NCBI GenBank assembly: GCA_027030565.1
Contig: JALVEU010000397.1
Coordinates: forward strand, 1 to 6,255
Length of the DNA stretch: 6,255 bases
Reading direction: 5' to 3'
Source of the DNA: Gammaproteobacteria bacterium
Lineage (GTDB): Bacteria > Pseudomonadota > Gammaproteobacteria > JAJDOJ01
The notes below the pieces were generated by a model. It had not been told where the DNA came from and searched no databases. It saw nothing but the letters and a program-made list of their open reading frames with translations. The stretch's first letter is position 1, and each line of letters starts with the position of its first letter. Positions 1-6,255 of this stretch are shown piece after piece. Made by a program: the position numbers and the translations under genes.

Positions 1-824
1 GGTCCACCTCCGCCGTGCGGAGTAGCGAAGGTCTTGTGCAGATTCATGTGCATCACATCGAAGCCCATGTCACCGGGGCGCACCCGCCCCAGGATCGCGT
101 TGAGATTGGCCCCGTCGTAGTACAGCAGTCCCCCGGCCTCATGGACGACTGCGGCGATCTCGGTGATACGGCGCTCGAAGACACCAAGCGTGGAGGGGTT
201 GGTGAGCATGAGTCCAGCGGTGTGCGGCCCCACGGCCTGGCGCAACGCCGCCAAGTCCACGTCGCCTTCGGAATCCGTGGGAATCTCGCGCACCCGATAA
301 CCGCACATGACCGCCGTGGCGGGGTTGGTCCCGTGGGCGGCATCCGGCACCAGCACTTCGGTGCGATCCAGGTCCCCCCGAGCGCGGTGATAGGCGCGGA
401 TCATGGCCACGCCGGCGTACTCACCCTGGGCGCCCGCGGCCGGTGCCAGCGAGACCCGCGCCATGCCCGCGATGGCCGCCAGCATTTCCTGCAATTCCCA
501 CAGGCAGGCCAACACGCCCTGGCCCACTGTGTCGGGGGCCAGCGGATGGCGCTCGAGGAAGCCCGGCAGCATCGCTGCGGCATTGGCGCCCCGCGGGTTG
601 TACTTCATGGTGCAGGAGCCGAGCGGATAAAAGTGCGTGTCGATGGAAAAGTTCCGTTGCGACAGACGGGTGTAGTGGCGCACCACCTGCAGCTCCGACA
701 CCTCGGGCAGCCGCGGACGTTCGCGACGCCGAAATGCCTCGGGGATGGCCCGTGGCTCACCCGGATCGGCCGGCCACTGGGCCCGCGCCCCGCGCCCGGG
801 CCGGGAATGTTCGAAGATCAGCAT
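1..824 (-). CDS. gcvPB: Glycine dehydrogenase (decarboxylating) subunit 2, P-protein beta subunit; partial, C-terminus outside window
   Basis: This is the PLP-binding half of the two-subunit glycine cleavage P-protein, a cytoplasmic enzyme that decarboxylates glycine and passes the aminomethyl group to lipoyl-GcvH. The visible 274 residues begin MLIFEHSRPGR, a typical start for the family. Diagnostic blocks seen are HFYPLGSCTMKYNPR (64-78), DAAHGTNPA (161-169), TNPSTLG (208-214), YYDGANLNAI (235-244) and HMNLHKTF (259-266). K264 in the HKT motif is the expected Schiff-base lysine, followed by a glycine run. Family members are roughly 480-520 residues, so nearly half is missing beyond the left edge; the frame is otherwise intact. 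The ATG at 822-824 is preceded by a GGGGGA run about five bases upstream. A gcvPA gene usually lies directly upstream of gcvPB, but here acs does, 153 bases away. Identity is confident; the genomic position of the partner subunit is unknown. Confidence 0.95.
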   Translation of the reverse strand, partial: MLIFEHSRPGRGARAQWPADPGEPRAIPEAFRRRERPRLPEVSELQVVRHYTRLSQRNFSIDTHFYPLGSCTMKYNPRGANAAAMLPGFLERHPLAPDTVGQGVLACLWELQEMLAAIAGMARVSLAPAAGAQGEYAGVAMIRAYHRARGDLDRTEVLVPDAAHGTNPATAVMCGYRVREIPTDSEGDVDLAALRQAVGPHTAGLMLTNPSTLGVFERRITEIAAVVHEAGGLLYYDGANLNAILGRVRPGDMGFDVMHMNLHKTFATPHGGGG

Positions 825-893
825 CAAGGTCCCCCGCCGGTGTCGCCCGTTTCCGTGGGCGCACAGTCTAGCGCAGCCGCGAATCTTCGCCAC

Positions 894-916
894 ATTCCGC
901 ACAGCCCATGCGGAAT
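894..916. repeat. Perfect 8-bp inverted repeat between acs and gcvPB
   Basis: The arms ATTCCGCA (894-901) and TGCGGAAT (909-916) are perfect complements around a 7-base loop. The hairpin lies about 62-84 bases past the acs stop and about 70 bases before the gcvPB start. There is no T-run on either side in either direction, so it is not a classical rho-independent terminator. It could be an operator for gcvPB, a 3'-end stabilising stem of the acs transcript, or a coincidence. A weak -10-like TAGACT (minus strand, 866-871) lies between it and gcvPB, without a convincing -35. Confidence 0.4.
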
Positions 917-977
917 CGTCCACCGGCAAGGCATGGGGGAGATCGGAGGCCATGAGCACACGCCCCGAGGCGAACCA

Positions 978-2924
<1,947 letters not shown>

Positions 2925-2934
2925 CGTGCGGTCG

Positions 2935-2940
2935 CTCCTT
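2935..2940 (-). promoter_or_regulatory. Shine-Dalgarno of acs
   Basis: The minus strand reads AAGGAG here, ten bases before the acs ATG. It is the only strong ribosome binding site in the window, consistent with high translation of acs relative to its upstream neighbours, and it fixes the acs start. Confidence 0.75.
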
Positions 2941-2972
2941 GGTAGCAGATTCGTTTTCAGGGGGCGAAGGGC

Positions 2973-2978
2973 ATTATC
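2973..2978 (-). promoter_or_regulatory. Possible -10 element of an internal acs promoter
   Basis: The minus strand reads GATAAT, a 5 of 6 match to TATAAT, overlapping the stop codon of the upstream membrane-protein gene. A transcript starting from it would have a leader of roughly 40 bases before the acs ATG. No good -35 hexamer sits 16-18 bases upstream, so if real it would probably need an activator. One hexamer match can arise by chance. Confidence 0.2.
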
Positions 2979-3513
2979 CCTCGGTGGCGGGTATGGTCCG
3001 TAATGCAGGCACGATCCAGATCAACGCCACCTCGTCCGAGGGTGCAACACGCGCTTTGACCACCAGCAGCCCGTGCCCCGTAGACCAACGCAACACTCCG
3101 GCCTCGCGCGACGGCTCGCCCAGGGCACGGTGCAGCTGCCGTAGCAGCGCGTCATGATAACGCCGTCGATAGATCAGTTTCAGGGCGCTCAGCCGCCCGT
3201 CGCGGAAATAGAATGCCAAGCTGTGCGCAGGGATCCCGTTGAACACGCCGATCTGTGCAACGCAGCGCCGCTGGCCGAAGGGGCCGGCCCGTGTCGCACA
3301 GGTCCATTGAACGTGGTTATACAAGGCCAGCAGCTCGGCCTCTCCATAGGGAGCCAACCGGGTGAGATCGAGGGCCACCTCGGGCCGGCCCCACAGTCTG
3401 AGCATCACCGCGTCCGTGCGTCGCCGCCCGTCCTCGGTAAGCAGCAACCACCAGGCCGGGCCGACGACCATGGCAACCGCCAACAAACTCACATAAACCC
3501 TGCGCAGGCTCAT
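2974..3513 (-). CDS. Unrecognised membrane-anchored protein, about 179 residues
   Basis: I do not recognise this protein. The N-terminus MSLRRVYVSLL carries two arginines and then a hydrophobic stretch (about residues 6-26), which looks like a signal anchor or uncleaved signal peptide placing the rest in the periplasm. No lipobox cysteine is seen. The remaining roughly 150 residues are soluble-looking, with two cysteines (C72 in WTCAT, C84 in RRCVA) spaced to form a disulfide, then IGVFNGIPA and an amphipathic segment rich in Arg, Leu and His (about 116-131). The start chosen is the ATG at 3511-3513, 22 bases after the exonuclease stop. An in-frame GTG at 3532-3534 would add seven residues and leave one base between the genes; neither has a strong ribosome binding site. 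Tight packing implies co-transcription with the exonuclease upstream and acs downstream. Reality as a gene is supported by position, uninterrupted frame and the membrane-anchor design; function is unknown. Confidence 0.75.
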   Translation of the reverse strand: MSLRRVYVSLLAVAMVVGPAWWLLLTEDGRRRTDAVMLRLWGRPEVALDLTRLAPYGEAELLALYNHVQWTCATRAGPFGQRRCVAQIGVFNGIPAHSLAFYFRDGRLSALKLIYRRRYHDALLRQLHRALGEPSREAGVLRWSTGHGLLVVKARVAPSDEVALIWIVPALRTIPATEG

Positions 3514-3535
3514 GGCACAGCGGAGCGACCCCACG

Positions 3536-4228
3536 TCAGCGCCGGCTCAGAAACCACTTGAGCGGCCTCGGTGGCCTGGGTGCGATGTCGGCCACGAGCG
3601 CCAGGAAAAGCTCCGCGGTGGCCAAGGCGTCGTAGAGGGCATCGTGGGCCTTGTAGGCCGGAAGCCCGAAACGCCGCCCCAGGGCGAACAGGCGCAGGTC
3701 ACCACTCTGGAGCGTATGATTGCGCCGCTCGAGCACGCGCCGAGCGAGGACCAGGGTGTCGATGGTAGGCGCCAAGAAAGGCCCTCCCAGGTCCCGCCGA
3801 CAGGCGGCGTCGAGGAAGCGCTGCTCGAGTCGCGCATGATGCGCGACCATCACGCGGCCGGCCAAGGTCTGCAGGAGTTGGGGAAGAATCGACTCCAAAG
3901 GCGCCCCCCTCGCCGCGCGATCGTCGGTGATCTCGTGGAGCACGGCGGCCGCCTCCGGAATGGGACCATCCACACGCAGGATGTGATGCTGCGCCGAGGC
4001 GAGCACCACCCGCAGCCCGCGGATCAGCACCCACCCCATGCTTAGGATGCGGTCCCGGCCCGGGTCCAGCCCCGTGGTCTCCAGATCCAGCACCACCAGC
4101 TCCACTTCTGCGAGATCGCGGTTCCGCGACGGAAACGGGACGGCGAGATAGTCGTGAAGCGGTCCCGGTGCCGTATCCGCCAGAGCCCGCGCACGGCGGC
4201 GCTCGAGGCTCACAAAAGGCCCGAACAT
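3536..4228 (-). CDS. DnaQ-like 3'-5' exonuclease (DEDDh family)
   Basis: This 230-residue protein has a single RNase T/DnaQ exonuclease fold that would remove nucleotides from 3' ends by two-metal catalysis. Exo I is VVLDLETTGLD (45-55), giving D48 and E50. Exo II is AHHARLEQRFL (129-139), in which E135 occupies the position of the usual aspartate. Exo III is AHDALYDA (194-201), with the general-base H195 and metal ligand D200; TIDTLVLARR (155-164) is also typical. A basic extension of about 40 residues precedes the fold. It is not the replicative proofreading subunit with certainty: the length and the partner gene fit the stand-alone nucleases annotated as DNA polymerase III epsilon-like. 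Its ATG (4226-4228) shares one base with the stop codon of the DUF294/CBS gene (TGATG), so translation is probably coupled. Substrate is unknown: DNA, RNA or short oligonucleotides are all possible. Confidence 0.92.
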   Translation of the reverse strand: MFGPFVSLERRRARALADTAPGPLHDYLAVPFPSRNRDLAEVELVVLDLETTGLDPGRDRILSMGWVLIRGLRVVLASAQHHILRVDGPIPEAAAVLHEITDDRAARGAPLESILPQLLQTLAGRVMVAHHARLEQRFLDAACRRDLGGPFLAPTIDTLVLARRVLERRNHTLQSGDLRLFALGRRFGLPAYKAHDALYDALATAELFLALVADIAPRPPRPLKWFLSRR

Positions 4229-6090
4229 CAGCTCAGCGAATGCACTTGATAACGTCGCGCCAGGGTCTCCTGGATGGTCTGGATCACCGCAAAGGCGTCC
4301 TTCAGGTGGCGGCGCTCGAGCCCCGAGAGCTCGGCAGGCGGGACGTAGTTGTCCGGCGGCTCGCCGCGGCGGATCTGGGCGGCCTGGTGACGCAACCGAA
4401 CGCTGCTGATGAACTCGAAGGCGTCCGCGAGATTCTCGGCCATCTCCCGGCTGAGCGCTCCTGCCTCTCCTGCTGCGTGCAACCTTTCCACGGTGCTCAC
4501 TTGGGGAAGGCCGTGCGCCAGGGCGTAGACACGCGCCATGTCCACGATGGGCACCGTGCCCCGGTGCTTGAGGTCCAAGGTATCGTCATGCTTGCCATCA
4601 TGGATGAGCACGAAGCTGCGGAAAAACCCCAGCGGCGGACGATGTGTGAGCGCATTGGCCACCATGTGGGCGAGGAAGATGCTGTTGTGCCGGCTGCGCT
4701 CCAGCACCTCCGCCTGTAGCGTTTCGAACAGGGAGAACCGCCCCCGGATCGGGCGCAGGTCGAAGAAAATGCAACTCAGCATGAGCGCCTTGGGTTCCGG
4801 CGTCTCGATCCAGCGCCGGAAATACCCTCGCCACACGTGCAGTGGCTGACGCCACTGCGTGTTGGTGGCCATGGCGTCCCCGGGGCAATATGGGAAGCCG
4901 CAGGCATCCAGGCCGTCGCTCACTTCTCGGGCCAGCGCCTCGAAATAAGCCCCGTGGGCTCGAGGCTCGTAGTCGTCCGAAAGGATGAGGGCGTTGTCCT
5001 GATCCGAATGTACGCTCTGCTCACGCCGCGACTGCGAACCACCCACCACCCACACATAGGGCACCGGCGGCGGCCCGATGCGCGCCTCGGCCAGTACCAG
5101 GAGCCGGTCGGTCAGCGCGTCGGTGATGCAGCTCACCACTTCACCTACCTGCCGTGCCGAGGCAGAGGCCGCGACCAGCTGGGCCTGGAGGTGCGGCAAT
5201 CGCCGGCAGGCCCGAACCAACTCGTCGACCTCCCGGGCCCTGGCGATGTCCCGGATCAGATAGGCTGGATGGGCATTCTGCAGCCGCGCCACATCGGAAG
5301 TGCTGAACATGCCCAGCACTTCACTCCCAGACGCCACGGGCAGATGGTGCACCTGGAGTCGGGTCATGAGGGTGAGGGCCTCCATGAGCGTGGCATCCGG
5401 GGAAGCGGTGTGCGGTTCGGGTGTCATGATCTCACGCACCGGCTGTTCCACGGAACGTCCAACCGCCACACAGCGACGACGCAGATCGCTGTCGGTGACG
5501 ATTCCGGCCAGTGCCCCGTCTTCGGTCACCAGGACCGAGGACACGCCGGCGTCGGTCATGCGCTTTGCGGCCTGCCGGATGCTCTCTTGCGTGGAGACCA
5601 TCACAGGAGGCCCGTGCAGGAGGTCGCGCAGCGTGGTCCAGGGATAAGGGAACGCGCCTTCGGCGTCCTGCACCAAGTCCAATGCATCCTTGAGCCGTTG
5701 GCGCAGGTCTGCGGAGAAGTGTCGGTCGAAGGGTTCGCTCATTTCCCGGAGCCGGTGGATCCGGGCACAGGGGATCTCGTAGAGCAGGGTGTCCTCCACG
5801 GCCTCGCCACGGATCTCCGAGTCCATGCTCGGTTTCGCACATTGGTCCGCGGCTGCGTCACCCTCGCCCAGCTTCTCGCGCAGGCGACCCGAGCGGTCAT
5901 GGAGGGCAACGGCACCCTTGCGTACCACGAACAGGCGCGGCTGCTCACCGTCTGGAGGAAAAGGGTCGCCCCGCCGTAGATAACGGATCTCGATCCACTG
6001 CGGGAGCTGATCGAGGACTGCTTCTGGCAAGAGATGAAAAGGCGGATGTCCGGCGAGAAAGTCCCGGATCTCGCGAAGCTCTACGTGCAT
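4228..6090 (-). CDS. cNMP-binding-like / CBS pair / DUF294 putative nucleotidyltransferase signalling protein
   Basis: The protein is about 620 residues and cytoplasmic. Domains (numbered from the chosen ATG): a cyclic-nucleotide-binding-like fold (about 15-110); CBS motif 1 (about 163-211) ending GIVTDSDLRRR; CBS motif 2 (about 221-271) ending MFSTSDVARL; a DUF294 GlnD-like nucleotidyltransferase domain with GGSQSRREQ (350-358) and SDQDNALI (362-369), where D363 and D365 are the expected metal ligands; and a DUF294 C-terminal helical domain (about 470-615). CBS pairs usually bind adenine nucleotides, so the protein may sense energy state and modify a target, but no substrate is established by this sequence. 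The ATG at 6088-6090 is chosen because MHVELREIRDFLAGHPPF resembles the usual family N-terminus. In-frame GTG (6103-6105) and TTG (6148-6150) could extend it by 5 or 20 residues; no site has a clear Shine-Dalgarno. It is the first gene of the run and overlaps the exonuclease start by one base. Confidence 0.92.
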   Translation of the reverse strand: MHVELREIRDFLAGHPPFHLLPEAVLDQLPQWIEIRYLRRGDPFPPDGEQPRLFVVRKGAVALHDRSGRLREKLGEGDAAADQCAKPSMDSEIRGEAVEDTLLYEIPCARIHRLREMSEPFDRHFSADLRQRLKDALDLVQDAEGAFPYPWTTLRDLLHGPPVMVSTQESIRQAAKRMTDAGVSSVLVTEDGALAGIVTDSDLRRRCVAVGRSVEQPVREIMTPEPHTASPDATLMEALTLMTRLQVHHLPVASGSEVLGMFSTSDVARLQNAHPAYLIRDIARAREVDELVRACRRLPHLQAQLVAASASARQVGEVVSCITDALTDRLLVLAEARIGPPPVPYVWVVGGSQSRREQSVHSDQDNALILSDDYEPRAHGAYFEALAREVSDGLDACGFPYCPGDAMATNTQWRQPLHVWRGYFRRWIETPEPKALMLSCIFFDLRPIRGRFSLFETLQAEVLERSRHNSIFLAHMVANALTHRPPLGFFRSFVLIHDGKHDDTLDLKHRGTVPIVDMARVYALAHGLPQVSTVERLHAAGEAGALSREMAENLADAFEFISSVRLRHQAAQIRRGEPPDNYVPPAELSGLERRHLKDAFAVIQTIQETLARRYQVHSLS

Positions 6091-6136
6091 GGCCGACGAC
6101 CACACGTGAGGGTCGGGACACAAAGGTACATCAGGG

Positions 6137-6148
6137 GTTCCATGGAAC
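6137..6148. promoter_or_regulatory. Perfect 12-bp palindrome upstream of the DUF294/CBS gene, possible operator
   Basis: GTTCCATGGAAC is a perfect two-fold palindrome with no spacer, starting 47 bases upstream of the chosen ATG. On the minus strand it lies between a weak -35-like TTGTTC (6145-6150) and a weak -10-like TACCTT (6123-6128), each only 3 of 6 matches, with 16 bases between them. The position suits an operator for the operon, but the regulator is not identifiable and chance is possible. Confidence 0.3.
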
Positions 6149-6157
6149 AAGCAGGCA

Positions 6158-6180
6158 CCAGGGCTGCGGCGTAGCCCTGG
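6158..6180 (-). terminator. GC-rich hairpin, possible weak terminator of a gene upstream on the minus strand
   Basis: CCAGGGCT (6158-6165) pairs perfectly with AGCCCTGG (6173-6180); the 7-base interval can add a G-T and a C-G pair, leaving a 3-base loop. On the minus strand the stem is followed by TGCCTGCTTGTTCC, which is only mildly T-rich, so termination would be inefficient. It may end transcription arriving from beyond the right edge or act in the leader of the DUF294/CBS operon. Confidence 0.35.
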
Positions 6181-6207
6181 AGGCGCAGCCGATGGGCCGG
6201 TCCGGTC

Positions 6208-6235
6208 GCCCGGCGGCGAATGCCCGCCGCCGGGC
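6208..6235. repeat. 11-bp all-GC perfect hairpin
   Basis: GCCCGGCGGCG (6208-6218) and CGCCGCCGGGC (6225-6235) are perfect complements around the loop AATGCC. It is the strongest stem in the window. No T-run follows in either direction (the plus strand has only ATTGTT about ten bases on), so it is not a textbook terminator. It could be part of a tandem terminator with the hairpin at 6158-6180, or a REP-like intergenic element; only one copy is in the window. Confidence 0.5.
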
Positions 6236-6255
6236 TGGCTCGGGATTGTTCGCCC

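Noticed and set aside
825..977. Sigma-70 promoter for gcvPB
   Set aside because: The best -10-like hexamer (TAGACT, 866-871, minus strand) matches 4 of 6 and has no credible -35 at 16-18 bases, so I do not list it as a feature.
4837..5979. Open plus-strand frame of about 380 codons antisense to the DUF294/CBS gene
   Set aside because: The opposite strand carries clear CBS and nucleotidyltransferase motifs; this frame has low-complexity composition and no motif.

Overview
The window is GC-rich bacterial DNA with all five recognisable genes on the minus strand, closely packed. The gene set suggests a gammaproteobacterium: a two-subunit-type glycine dehydrogenase, a DUF294/CBS signalling protein paired with a DEDDh exonuclease, and an AMP-forming acetyl-CoA synthetase. 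I cannot name the genus from sequence alone; the high GC and the split GcvP would fit groups such as Chromatiales or Ectothiorhodospiraceae (inference).

Reading in the direction of transcription (right to left): an upstream non-coding region (6091-6255) holds two GC-rich hairpins and a perfect 12-bp palindrome. Next comes a protein of about 620 residues (4228-6090) with a cyclic-nucleotide-binding-like fold, two CBS motifs, a DUF294 nucleotidyltransferase-like domain and a DUF294 C-terminal domain. Its stop overlaps by one base the start of a 230-residue DnaQ-like 3'-5' exonuclease (3536-4228). Immediately after is an unrecognised protein of about 179 residues with one N-terminal membrane segment (2974-3513). 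After a 48-base gap comes acetyl-CoA synthetase, acs (978-2924), with a good Shine-Dalgarno. A 153-base gap carrying an 8-bp hairpin separates acs from glycine dehydrogenase subunit 2, gcvPB (824 down to 1), which is cut by the left edge after 274 residues.

The first four genes look like one transcription unit because overlaps and gaps are tiny. The biochemistry that can be assigned is acetate activation (Acs) and glycine cleavage (GcvPB), both central carbon metabolism. The DUF294/CBS protein plus exonuclease pair is, from memory, also found beside acetate uptake or activation genes in other gammaproteobacteria, so a sensory or regulatory link to acetate use is plausible but not shown here.

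Nothing in the window looks like a mobile element, CRISPR array, tRNA or rRNA. The most interesting items are the DUF294-exonuclease-membrane protein-acs arrangement, the unrecognised membrane protein inside it, and the palindrome at the head of the operon.
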